The notes below the pieces were generated by a model. The model was not told where the DNA came from, searched no databases, and saw only the letters and a program-made list of their open reading frames with translations. Shown here one piece after another: positions 7,714 to 14,413 of a stretch of 14,414 bases of DNA. The first letter of the stretch is position 1; the number at the start of each line of letters is the position of its first letter. The stretch covers positions 1 to 14,414 of the forward strand of contig JBKECO010000054.1 of assembly GCA_047974745.1 (NCBI GenBank), read 5' to 3'. Origin of the DNA: JBKECO01 sp047974745. Lineage in GTDB: Bacteria; Bacillota; Clostridia; Lachnospirales; Lachnospiraceae. Both the position numbers and the translations under genes were made by a program.

Positions 7714-8233
7714 ATGCTTCCTCCCTTAAGACCAGTGACTTAATATGATTGTAGATGGACTCAAGTTCAAAGACCACCATTGCAATTCCTGCAAGCGGGA
7801 TCGGAAAATACATCCAGAATCTCGAAAGGAATGGCATGCTTACATAGGTACCTTTTGACCCAATATCGATTGCATATTTCCAGCCTACAATAATCATAAT
7901 CAGTCCTAAAAGCATTACAAAAGCATCTGAAATGATATCGGATACACGTAATAATTTTTTAGGCAGATATCTGTCGAAAGCAGTCATTCTTATGTGTGCT
8001 CCCTTACGAATCGCAAGTGCTGCAGAAAGAACTGCCAGATATGCCATACAGGTCAATACGACTTCTTCGCTCCAGGAAGGGTCAGGAATAAAAGATATGT
8101 ATCTGCCAGCCACAGCGAAACTCGTAATCAGGATATCAATGGTCAGCAGCAGTTTGCATATGAACAAAACAACATTATAGGTCATGTCATATGCAGGTTT
8201 TATCTTATCAATAACTGAAAAGATCTTCTCCAT
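7706..8233 (-). CDS. dctQ: TRAP transporter small permease DctQ
   Basis: A 175-residue protein with four hydrophobic segments (about 20-45, 60-78, 100-122 and 140-163), as expected for DctQ. Family marks include FIPDPSWSEEVVLTCMAYLAVLSAALAIRKGAHIRM in broken form, with the conserved W-SEE and RKG-H-R-motifs. It docks DctM and stabilises the scaffold of the transporter. AGGAGG lies 5 bases before the ATG. A stem-loop separates it from dctP upstream, and its end overlaps dctM. Confidence 0.95.
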   Translation of the reverse strand: MEKIFSVIDKIKPAYDMTYNVVLFICKLLLTIDILITSFAVAGRYISFIPDPSWSEEVVLTCMAYLAVLSAALAIRKGAHIRMTAFDRYLPKKLLRVSDIISDAFVMLLGLIMIIVGWKYAIDIGSKGTYVSMPFLSRFWMYFPIPLAGIAMVVFELESIYNHIKSLVLREEAYE

Positions 8234-8251
8234 AAATTCCTCCTCAAAAGT

Positions 8252-8283
8252 CGGGCATAAATGCCATCTTGCCTTTATGCCCG
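8252..8283 (-). terminator. Intercistronic stem-loop between dctP and dctQ
   Basis: Perfect 10-bp arms CGGGCATAAA / TTTATGCCCG enclose a 12-base loop in the 70-base dctP-dctQ gap, with only a short T run (CTTTT) after it in the minus direction. Such hairpins commonly cause partial termination or protect the upstream mRNA, so that much more binding protein than permease is made. This is inferred from position and symmetry. Confidence 0.65.
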
Positions 8284-8303
8284 TATACTTTTACCATTTT
8301 GTT

Positions 8304-9386
8304 CTACTGCATGTCGAGTATCTGCTGATACAGTTCTTTATTATCTGCTGTTGAGGACTCAATGATATCCTTACAAGCTTCTTTCCATGGAGCCTTATCT
8401 GCTACTTCTACTATATTTACTCCCTCTGCTTTTAGCTCCTCAAGGACCTTATTTTCTTCTTCTTCCGATATCTGCTTATTAAAGGAGGACGCATATTCTC
8501 CTGCCTCTGTTAAAATCGCCTGCTGTTCTTTAGTCAGATTGTCCCAGGCTTCGTCAGTAATTACGACCTGAACTGCTCCAAGAGTATGTCCATCTAAGAT
8601 AAGATATGGCGCTACTTCTGGAAAAGCATTCGATTTATAATTTGCAATTGGTTGTTCTGCTCCATCTACGACTCCAGTCTGAAGTGCAGAATATAACTCA
8701 CCAAATGAAACAACAGTAGGAGAAGCTCCAAGACCTGTGACCATACCATTCATGATTGGATCATTCGAAACACGAATCTTCATTCCAGCAAGACTGTCGA
8801 TTCCGGTAATTTCATTTACTGTGAAGAAATGACGGAATCCCTCTTCTCCATAAAAAAGTCCGCGTATTCCACTGCCTTTTTCCTGTGGCTCCATTAAAAA
8901 TTCCTCTGCCAGGTCAGACTCAGCAAAATTCCAGAAGTGCTGACGATCCATAAATGTATAAGGAACTGAAAGTAATTTTGATTTTTCTCCACCATAGCTA
9001 GTTAATGCAAAAGCTGAAATTCTCGCCATGTCAATTGTACCGCCGCCTCCAAGCATTGTATCGAGTACATCGTTTTCCGCACCTAGAACTCCACTTGCCT
9101 GCAGATCGATTTTCATTGATCCATTGGACAATTCTGCAACTTTTTCTGCAAAAGCACTATCCATCTGACCAACGATAGTATCCAGTGGATTTACCTCTGC
9201 ATAAACGAGTGTGATTTCAGGCTCTGTTGCTGTAACAGCCTCTGTATCTGCTGATGTCTGTGATTCGCTTTCTGTAGTTGTACTTTCACTTGTAGTGGTC
9301 GTTGTCTCAGGTGATTTTAATCCACAGGAAGCAAGGGATACTACCATTGCCGAGCATAATAGAGCTGCTAAAATTTTTCTTTTCAT
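8304..9386 (-). CDS. dctP: TRAP transporter substrate-binding lipoprotein DctP
   Basis: A 360-residue extracellular binding protein. The signal peptide MKRKILAALLCSAMVVSLAS ends in the lipobox LASC (Cys21), so it is a membrane-tethered lipoprotein. A Ser/Thr/Glu-rich linker occupies about 25-55. The DctP domain starts near EITLVYAE and includes EEGFRHFF, GMKIRVSNDP (Arg205, the conserved carboxylate-binding position), LGASPTVVSFGELYSALQTG and VDGAEQPIANYKS. The start at 9386 is chosen over a frame opening 30 codons earlier because GGAGGG is placed 7 bases upstream and the signal peptide begins there. The substrate is unresolved; the DctP fold plus the KdgF-like neighbour point to an acidic sugar or uronate. 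It is the first gene of the TRAP operon. Confidence 0.96.
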   Translation of the reverse strand: MKRKILAALLCSAMVVSLASCGLKSPETTTTTSESTTTESESQTSADTEAVTATEPEITLVYAEVNPLDTIVGQMDSAFAEKVAELSNGSMKIDLQASGVLGAENDVLDTMLGGGGTIDMARISAFALTSYGGEKSKLLSVPYTFMDRQHFWNFAESDLAEEFLMEPQEKGSGIRGLFYGEEGFRHFFTVNEITGIDSLAGMKIRVSNDPIMNGMVTGLGASPTVVSFGELYSALQTGVVDGAEQPIANYKSNAFPEVAPYLILDGHTLGAVQVVITDEAWDNLTKEQQAILTEAGEYASSFNKQISEEEENKVLEELKAEGVNIVEVADKAPWKEACKDIIESSTADNKELYQQILDMQ

Positions 9387-9471
9387 GAAAACCCTCCGTT
9401 GTAAAATGTTTTTTGATTCTGAAACTATTGTAGCAAGTACAAAATCATTGGAAAACCGTAGGATTTTAACA

Positions 9472-9501
9472 ATCATAGTATAATTTTAAGGTATATTGCA
9501 A
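9472..9501 (-). promoter_or_regulatory. Candidate promoter for the TRAP operon
   Basis: On the minus strand TTGCAA (9496-9501) and TATGAT (9472-9477) are separated by 18 bases, the same spacing and -10 as the HAD promoter. The leader to the dctP ATG would be about 80 bases. A weaker alternative is TTGTTA-N17-AATGAT about 20 bases downstream. The 216-base gap between dctP and sdaAA also holds a repeated AAAACCGT (9451-9459 and 9514-9523, 64-65 bases apart), which might be half-sites for an AraC-type regulator; this is speculative. Confidence 0.4.
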
Positions 9502-9535
9502 AAAGTTCTCTGAGAAAAACCGTTCTGTTTTACAC

Positions 9536-9561
9536 CACAGATTGTATTAAGTACATCTGTG
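9536..9561 (-). repeat. Inverted repeat downstream of sdaAA and upstream of dctP
   Basis: Arms CACAGAT / ATCTGTG pair perfectly, and with one bulged base the stem extends by GTA/TAC around a 5-base loop. No T run follows in the minus direction, so it is a poor intrinsic terminator. It lies 41 bases beyond the sdaAA stop and about 35 bases upstream of the TRAP promoter candidate. It is either an mRNA end structure for the sda operon or an operator for the TRAP operon. Confidence 0.5.
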
Positions 9562-9602
9562 TTCATGGGAGCGGGAACCAATGTGGTCGTGGATGCTAGC
9601 AG

Positions 9603-10463
9603 TTATAGTTCTTTTGCTATTTTTTCACCAGTTTCAGTTGCAGCAAGTCCGCCCATACCAGTTTCACGTAGAGCCTCTGGAATGGATTTACCGACAGAAC
9701 GCATTGCATCAATCACTTCATCTGGTGGAATTCTGCTATTGATTCCTGCCATTGCCAGGTCTGCAGAAGTTAATGCATTGACAGCTCCAATAACATTTCG
9801 TTTTACACATGGTATTTCAACAAGACCTGCAACCGGATCGCACACCAGACCTAGCAGATTTTTTAATGCAATGGCACTTGCTTGTATCATGGTTTCTGCA
9901 TCACCATCCCGCAGAAACACAATTGCTCCTGCCGCCATCGCAGATGCAGATCCTATTTCAGCCTGGCAGCCTCCTGCCGCGCCTGAAATAAATGCTCTTT
10001 TTGCAATGACACCACCTATACCAGCGGCAACATACAAAGATTCTATCATCTTCTCGTCTGAATAATGTTTTTCTTCCTGTAGTGATAGCAGAACTGCTGG
10101 TATCACTCCACAAGCTCCAGCCGTGGGTGCTGCAACGATTCTCTTCATACACGCATTGGACTCTCCCATCTTTACAGCCTTTTCCATCACCTTACCAATG
10201 AAACTCCCACAAAGAAGATTATTTTCTTTCCTTGCATTTTCTATTCTGGCTCCATCTGTACCGACCAGATGGCTTGAAGAATATAAGGTCGGATCATAAT
10301 TTTGGTCTGCAGCTCTCATTGCAAGTAGCATTTTTTGCATTCGTTCAAAAGACTCAGAAATCGAAATTCCCTGTTCTCTCGCATCATCTTCTAACACCAC
10401 TTGATAAAAAGAACATTGATTCTCTTTTGTTCTTAAAACAATTTCACTTAACGATTCAAACAT
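9603..10463 (-). CDS. sdaAA: L-serine dehydratase, iron-sulfur-dependent, alpha subunit
   Basis: A 286-residue catalytic subunit that converts L-serine to pyruvate and ammonia in the cytoplasm using a [4Fe-4S] cluster instead of PLP. Recognisable segments are SSSHLVGTDGARI, APTAGACGVIPA, GAAGGCQAEIGSASAMAA and CDPVAGLVEIPC. Cys118, Cys166, Cys208 and Cys219 are available; three of them (in ACGV, GGCQAE and CDP or EIPC contexts) are the expected cluster ligands. The length is normal for the two-subunit Firmicutes enzyme. AAAGGAAA precedes the ATG. It lies 45 bases after sdaAB; that gap holds a 14-bp palindrome CTTTAATGTTAAAG (10487-10500) that may form a small hairpin. Confidence 0.96.
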   Translation of the reverse strand: MFESLSEIVLRTKENQCSFYQVVLEDDAREQGISISESFERMQKMLLAMRAADQNYDPTLYSSSHLVGTDGARIENARKENNLLCGSFIGKVMEKAVKMGESNACMKRIVAAPTAGACGVIPAVLLSLQEEKHYSDEKMIESLYVAAGIGGVIAKRAFISGAAGGCQAEIGSASAMAAGAIVFLRDGDAETMIQASAIALKNLLGLVCDPVAGLVEIPCVKRNVIGAVNALTSADLAMAGINSRIPPDEVIDAMRSVGKSIPEALRETGMGGLAATETGEKIAKEL

Positions 10464-10508
10464 CTGTTTCCTTTCTTTGCTGAAGACTTTAATGTTAAAG
10501 CACTGGTA

Positions 10509-11174
10509 CTAAACTTCTCTGAGACGAAGATATGTTACTTTTAAAATGCCCTGCAGCTTTTTCAAACATTCGATTACACTGTCTGTAACCTCCTGATCAC
10601 ATTCGATCACCATAACTGCATCCCCACCTCTTTTTGTACGGTATAACTGCATTGTGGCAATATTTATTTTTTTTTGTGCAAGCAAAGTTGTCACCTCTGT
10701 CACATGTCCCGGTAAATCCAGATTGTGGACAATCAAGGTTGGGAAATCTCCGGAAAAATCAACAGTCAGGCCATCGATCTGATTTATCTGAATTCTTCCT
10801 CCACCAATCGAAGCAGCTATAATTTCAAGATTTTGTTCCGATTCTCCCCAAATATTAATTTTTGTAGAATTCGGATGACAGTCCCCTAAATCAATTCTTC
10901 CAATGTGAATACGTATACCCAGCTCTTCCGCAATACTCAGACTATCAGGTACTTTTGGATCATCTACTTTCATTCCCAGTAATCCAGCCACAAGCGCTTT
11001 ATCTGTTCCATGGCCTTTTCCAGTCGCTGCAAAAGAACCATGAAGCCAGATTTCTGCTGCCTTAACCTGCTCATTCAATAATTTTTGAGATATATTTCCT
11101 ATTTTTACTGCTCCTGCAGTATGTGAACTTGATGGTCCGACCATGACCGGACCAACTATATCGAATATATTCAT
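10509..11174 (-). CDS. sdaAB: L-serine dehydratase, iron-sulfur-dependent, beta subunit
   Basis: A 221-residue partner of the alpha subunit. The N-terminal region has the family signature IVGPVMVGPSSSHTAGAV and later ATGKGHGTDKALVAGLLG. A C-terminal ACT domain (about residues 148-221, starting LIVHNLDLPGHVTEVTTLL) is a small-molecule-binding module that probably senses serine. GAGGAAA is placed about 7 bases before the ATG. It is the first gene of the sdaAB-sdaAA pair, with a 170-base leader after pgcA. Confidence 0.96.
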   Translation of the reverse strand: MNIFDIVGPVMVGPSSSHTAGAVKIGNISQKLLNEQVKAAEIWLHGSFAATGKGHGTDKALVAGLLGMKVDDPKVPDSLSIAEELGIRIHIGRIDLGDCHPNSTKINIWGESEQNLEIIAASIGGGRIQINQIDGLTVDFSGDFPTLIVHNLDLPGHVTEVTTLLAQKKINIATMQLYRTKRGGDAVMVIECDQEVTDSVIECLKKLQGILKVTYLRLREV

Positions 11175-11190
11175 TTATTTTCCTCAAAAT

Positions 11191-11210
11191 AGGCCTAAAT
11201 TAATAGGCCT
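11191..11210 (-). other. Hairpin in the sdaAB leader
   Basis: Arms AGGCCTA / TAGGCCT with a 6-base AT loop form a 7-bp stem about 6 bases upstream of the sdaAB ribosome binding site. The remaining 170-base pgcA-sdaAB gap (11175-11344) is AT-rich; I see no T-box or riboswitch core in it and no clear -35/-10 pair. The hairpin could be a weak terminator for pgcA (ATTTT follows) or could affect sdaAB translation. Confidence 0.45.
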
Positions 11211-11344
11211 TCTCATCAAAATTTTCCTTTTCGGAATAAACTCAATCTTAAGTGCTATATCCATTTCTATTTCTGACTTTGGCGTTTTTGTGTCTTTTTT
11301 ACAAATCTATTGATGAATATCAGCAGCTGTAACTGTTCCTGTAA

Positions 11345-13036
11345 TTATTTCACTTTGTGCAGCTTTTCCAGAACTGCTGCTTCGATCATTTCTGTTTTTC
11401 TCTCTGCATCCTTAGCAGTAACACCCTTAGTATAAACGTAGAGCTTTATTTTTGGCTCAGTACCAGATGGTCTCACTGCATACCAGCTGCCATCTTCAAG
11501 GTAAAATCGAAGTACATCTGAAGGTGGAATATCAAGATATCCATCCAAATAATCTATGGTTTCCTTTCGTTTTATTCCACTGATTTCTTTCCAATACCCT
11601 TTTCGACACACTTCCATCATTCGTCGAATTCTTTTTGACCCTTCGACACCTTCCAGTACAAGTGAGATCTGTTTTTCATGAAAATAACCATATGTCTCAT
11701 ACAAATCATGCAATACATCAAGAAGCGACCTTCCCTCAGCTTTAAAGAAGGCTGCTGCTTCACATAATAACATTGCAGAACTTACTCCGTCCTTATCACG
11801 CACCTCCGTTCCAGTAGTGTATCCAATACTTTCTTCATAGCCAAAAATATAATTTATTCCTTTTTTTGCCAGTTCATCAATCCTGCCGCAAATATTTTTG
11901 AACCCTGTCAGTGCTTCATAAGTGGCTACAGAAAAGCGTTCTGCAATCGCTTTACCCATATCCCCTGTAACAATGGATTTTACAATGGCAGGATTCTCAG
12001 GAAGCAGATTTAACTGATTCATACTTTCTACAATATAATAGATCAGTATTGCACCTGTTTGATTCCCATTAAAGGAAGTATAGTTACCCTCTTTATCTCT
12101 GACTGAGATTGCCAACCGATCACAATCCGGATCCGTGGCAATAAGGAGCTCTGCACCAACCATATGTCCCAATGCTTCCGCATATTGGAACGCTCTTGTA
12201 TCTTCGGGATTTGGATATCCAACAGTTGTAAAATCCGGATCTGGGGATTCTTGTTCCGGTACTACTGTAACATTGAAAAACCCCCGTTCTTTTAAAACCT
12301 GCTGAACAAGAATACTGCCTGTTCCGTTTAAGGGGGTATACACTATCTTTATGCTTTTATCCAATTCTGCATCTCTTAAAGAAAGACTTTTTACCATATC
12401 TAGGTATTTACGGTCTTCTGTTTCTCCAATGATTTCAAGCAGCCCTTTGTCAATTGCCTCAATTGAATTCATGATCCTTGCACCGCCGAACATGGGAATC
12501 GTCTGAATTTTATCTGCCATTCCATCAGCAATCTCATCAACTACCTGTGCTCCATCATCCCAATATACTTTATACCCGTTATACTCTTTTGGATTATGGC
12601 TTGCTGTAATAATGATTCCCGCTGTGGCCCTTTTCTGCCGCAGGGTATAGGAAATCTCCGGTGTCGGTCTCAGACTATTGAACAGATAGACCTTTATCTC
12701 ATTTGCGCAAAGAACACATGCGGAAAGCATAGCGAATTCTGCCGAAAAATGTCTACAGTCATACCCGATGACAACTCCCATTTTCATTCTATCGTTGCCT
12801 TTTTCTACGATAAAATCAGCAATTCCCTGTGTGACTTTTGCAATATTGTACTGGTTCATTCGATTATTTCCAGCACCTAATTTTCCCCGAAGACCCGCTG
12901 TCCCAAAGGATAAGTTCTTATAAAATCGATCCTCGATCTCATCTATATTCTCATGAATATCAAGAAGCTCCTTCCTAGAATCCTCATCCAGTGCCTTTTC
13001 AGAAATCCACTTTTTATATTCATCTCTAAAATCCAT
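11345..13036 (-). CDS. pgcA: Alpha-phosphoglucomutase / phosphohexomutase
   Basis: A 563-residue cytoplasmic enzyme of the alpha-D-phosphohexomutase superfamily that interconverts glucose 1- and 6-phosphate, feeding glycolysis, UDP-glucose and envelope polymers. The catalytic phosphoserine loop is ITASHNPKEYNGYKV (Ser146). The metal-binding loop is TDPDCDRLA (Asp302, Asp304, Asp306). The sugar-binding loop is FGYEESIGY (about 398-406), and the phosphate-binding loop is RPSGTEPKIK (522-531). Its length matches the long PgcA-type of Firmicutes (about 580) rather than the short GlmM type. AAAGGAGG lies 5 bases upstream of the ATG. No promoter is visible in the 11-base gap upstream, so transcription must begin within the mobile-element relics. 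Confidence 0.93.
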   Translation of the reverse strand: MDFRDEYKKWISEKALDEDSRKELLDIHENIDEIEDRFYKNLSFGTAGLRGKLGAGNNRMNQYNIAKVTQGIADFIVEKGNDRMKMGVVIGYDCRHFSAEFAMLSACVLCANEIKVYLFNSLRPTPEISYTLRQKRATAGIIITASHNPKEYNGYKVYWDDGAQVVDEIADGMADKIQTIPMFGGARIMNSIEAIDKGLLEIIGETEDRKYLDMVKSLSLRDAELDKSIKIVYTPLNGTGSILVQQVLKERGFFNVTVVPEQESPDPDFTTVGYPNPEDTRAFQYAEALGHMVGAELLIATDPDCDRLAISVRDKEGNYTSFNGNQTGAILIYYIVESMNQLNLLPENPAIVKSIVTGDMGKAIAERFSVATYEALTGFKNICGRIDELAKKGINYIFGYEESIGYTTGTEVRDKDGVSSAMLLCEAAAFFKAEGRSLLDVLHDLYETYGYFHEKQISLVLEGVEGSKRIRRMMEVCRKGYWKEISGIKRKETIDYLDGYLDIPPSDVLRFYLEDGSWYAVRPSGTEPKIKLYVYTKGVTAKDAERKTEMIEAAVLEKLHKVK

Positions 13037-13047
13037 GCTATCCTCCT

Positions 13048-13475
13048 TTAGGAACTCTCAAACTTATATATGATGTCTGTAACATAATTCAATCGGTTTG
13101 ACGGATTCATGTAAAGCATATCATTAATTATGGCTTTATCAAACATGTCCTGTAGCAAAATACGAACCTTATTACGACTCTCTAATTGTAATCCCTTTAC
13201 ATCCATCTTTTTTAGTAGTTGCAAAAACTGTAATTGTGTAATGTCCAGCAGTTTCATTTTTCCTGAACTGGTGAAATGTGCATTCGATAGATTTCCATAT
13301 AACGTCGTTTGGTATTGGCACAAATAGTATTTTCCTTATAATGCTCCATCCATATCTTGAACCATTTGTCTAAGGTAATTGACGTTTTACACAGATTAAT
13401 ATGATTGGTATCTTCATAGATTGCTGTGCCCAGTTCTTTGCCATTTAAATCTTTTCCTATAAACAGGCTCCTTTC
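13048..13475 (-). pseudogene. Tyrosine integrase fragment with frameshift
   Basis: Two frames together encode the N-terminal and core-binding (SAM-like) part of a conjugative-element or phage integrase. The upstream frame (13254-13475) reads ITLDKWFKIWMEHYKEN followed by a segment ending YRMHISPVQEK and a stop. The downstream frame (13048-13323) resumes with GKMKLLDITQLQFLQLLKKM and an 'ESRNKVRILLQDMFDKAI...MNPSN' helix pattern. The two join near 13257-13275, where a one-base shift would give the expected HI-P-GK-KL-DIT order. The whole catalytic domain (R-H-R-Y) is missing, so it is a non-functional relic. An upstream in-frame stop lies at 13476-13478. It sits directly upstream of pgcA, 11 bases away. 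Confidence 0.75.
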
Positions 13476-13483
13476 CTATAAAC
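13453..13483 (-). repeat. 12-bp direct repeat near the integrase relic start
   Basis: TTTCCTATAAAC occurs at 13453-13464 and again at 13472-13483 (plus-strand reading), a 19-base period. It could be a small duplication that helped break the integrase frame, or a leftover arm-type site of the element. It may also be chance. Confidence 0.4.
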
Positions 13484-13499
13484 GAAAACAACCTGCATT

Positions 13500-13561
13500 A
13501 CAGGAATCGTAAGTACATAGCAATGTATGCACTTATTATACTATAAAACTTGAATTCCTGT
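13500..13561. repeat. Nested inverted repeats at the methyltransferase/integrase junction
   Basis: ACAGGAAT (13500-13507) and ATTCCTGT (13554-13561) bracket a second imperfect palindrome at 13510-13535, with arms TAAGTACATA / TATGCACTTA (9 of 10 pair) around GCAATG. CCTG-N5-CAGG (13492-13504) adjoins it. The structure lies exactly where the methyltransferase frame stops. It looks like a recombination or deletion scar, or the remains of a recombinase site; the sequence alone does not decide. Confidence 0.45.
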
Positions 13562-13798
13562 AAAACACGTTTCTGTTTGAGATAATACATCGGAACCATC
13601 CATTGCATCAACAAAAAAACCGTGTTCTGATAAATATTTGGTATCTCGTTCCGAACCACAGCCGAGATCAAGAACTCTTCCTTTTGATGGAATATACTGA
13701 AAAAATGCTTCTAATGTTGCAAACATAGAAGCATTTTGTGTTCCTTCGATAAAGGAAGATGCGTTTTCGTTATAGTAACATAAGGTTGAATTCTCCAT
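13541..13798 (-). pseudogene. Truncated SAM-dependent methyltransferase (N-terminal part)
   Basis: An 85-residue remnant from ATG 13798, with AAGG 7 bases upstream. It has the start typical of small class I methyltransferases (ENSTLCYYNENASSFIEG) and the SAM-binding motif I GRVLDLGCGSERDTKYLSEHG. The acidic post-I strand VDAMDGSDVL follows, then TGIQVL and a stop. Family members of this kind (TehB-like or the methyltransferase-11 group) run about 190-220 residues, so more than half is missing, including the substrate-binding part. The third Gly of the usual GCGSGRD is Glu here. The break coincides with nested inverted repeats. Confidence 0.75.
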
Positions 13799-14009
13799 TA
13801 TATTGCCTTCCACATTTATTATTGTATGCATAAATACCACCGTCCCCACGTGCATCGCATTGATTAAAAGAACAATTTTCGGTTGACTCGTCCTGCTGAT
13901 AAGAACACTTCACCGTACAACGTACTTCGTGATCGCTATCTACAGAGCTTTTAATATTAACATTATCCACTAAGTAATCGTGATTGCCCATTTCAGTAGC
14001 TGAATACAT
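13770..14009 (-). CDS. Small Cys-rich hypothetical ORF
   Basis: A 79-residue frame with five Cys residues spaced in the middle: VRCTVKCSYQQDE, then ENCSFNQCDARGDGGIYAYN and NKCGRQ. The paired-Cys pattern suggests a small metal-binding or disulfide protein, but I do not recognise a family; the fit to Cys-rich DUF1540-type proteins is poor. There is no convincing ribosome binding site before the ATG at 14009. The 3' end overlaps the methyltransferase start by 29 bases in another frame. It may be a real small gene of a mobile element or part of a decayed longer one. Confidence 0.35.
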   Translation of the reverse strand: MYSATEMGNHDYLVDNVNIKSSVDSDHEVRCTVKCSYQQDESTENCSFNQCDARGDGGIYAYNNKCGRQYNGEFNLMLL

Positions 14010-14017
14010 TTAACAAC

Positions 14018-14164
14018 TTAATCATCAAGCCTAAGATAATCATCAAGCTTTAACTCTCTCTTTAGTTCCTCTTCTGTAAGTAAATATGTCATATACTTAG
14101 ATGCAAAGATTTGTTTATTATCTTCCTTATCTTTGCTGGCAAGTATTCTGTCATAATATAAAGT
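14018..14164 (-). pseudogene. C-terminal fragment of an unrecognised protein, cut by the IS
   Basis: A 48-residue open frame starts at the IS junction and ends at TAA 14018-14020. It begins TLYYDRILASKDKEDNKQ and has a charged, helical tail (LLTEEELKRELKLDDYLRL). Reading upstream into the IS meets a TGA, and there is no start codon with a ribosome site, so this is the tail of a gene whose body was displaced by the IS. The family is not recognised; its setting next to integrase and methyltransferase relics suggests a mobile-element protein. Confidence 0.5.
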
Positions 14165-14165
14165 A

Positions 14166-14413
14166 TGGTTTAGGTGTCAAAACACTAAATAGAAAGTAGT
14201 TCTATCAGATTAACACCAGATTTTTTGATTTTTGAGTATATTCAAGCTATATAACGTAATTACAGTGTCATCCCATTCCTTATTTTTATGCTATTTTCAG
14301 ATTTAAGGCAGACTCCACCTGTCTTATCCGATTATGCCTTAGCAGTTTTCTGAAATTATAGGCACCGATTTTTAGCAGAAAGAATTGTCTGGACCTTAAA
14401 AGCCCATAGGTTG
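14166..14413 (-). mobile_element. Right-end fragment of the same insertion sequence (right copy)
   Basis: This is the reverse complement of bases 1-249, with six instead of seven A in the one variable run (six T at 14219-14224 on the plus strand). The tip is at about 14167. The transposase tail reads leftward, so both IS copies point their right ends into the window. Chromosomal flanks inside the two tips differ (AAGCCTTT on the left, ATACTTTA read outward on the right), so the copies are not two ends of one element. Confidence 0.8.

Noticed and set aside
9559..10065. 168-codon plus-strand open frame opposite sdaAA
   Set aside because: It is antisense to a clearly recognised serine dehydratase subunit, has no ribosome site and shows low-complexity Ser/Ala/Pro composition typical of a shadow frame.
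11175..11344. Possible serine T-box or riboswitch before sdaAB
   Set aside because: No T-box core sequence, specifier arrangement or strong terminator/antiterminator pair is visible; only one short hairpin is present.
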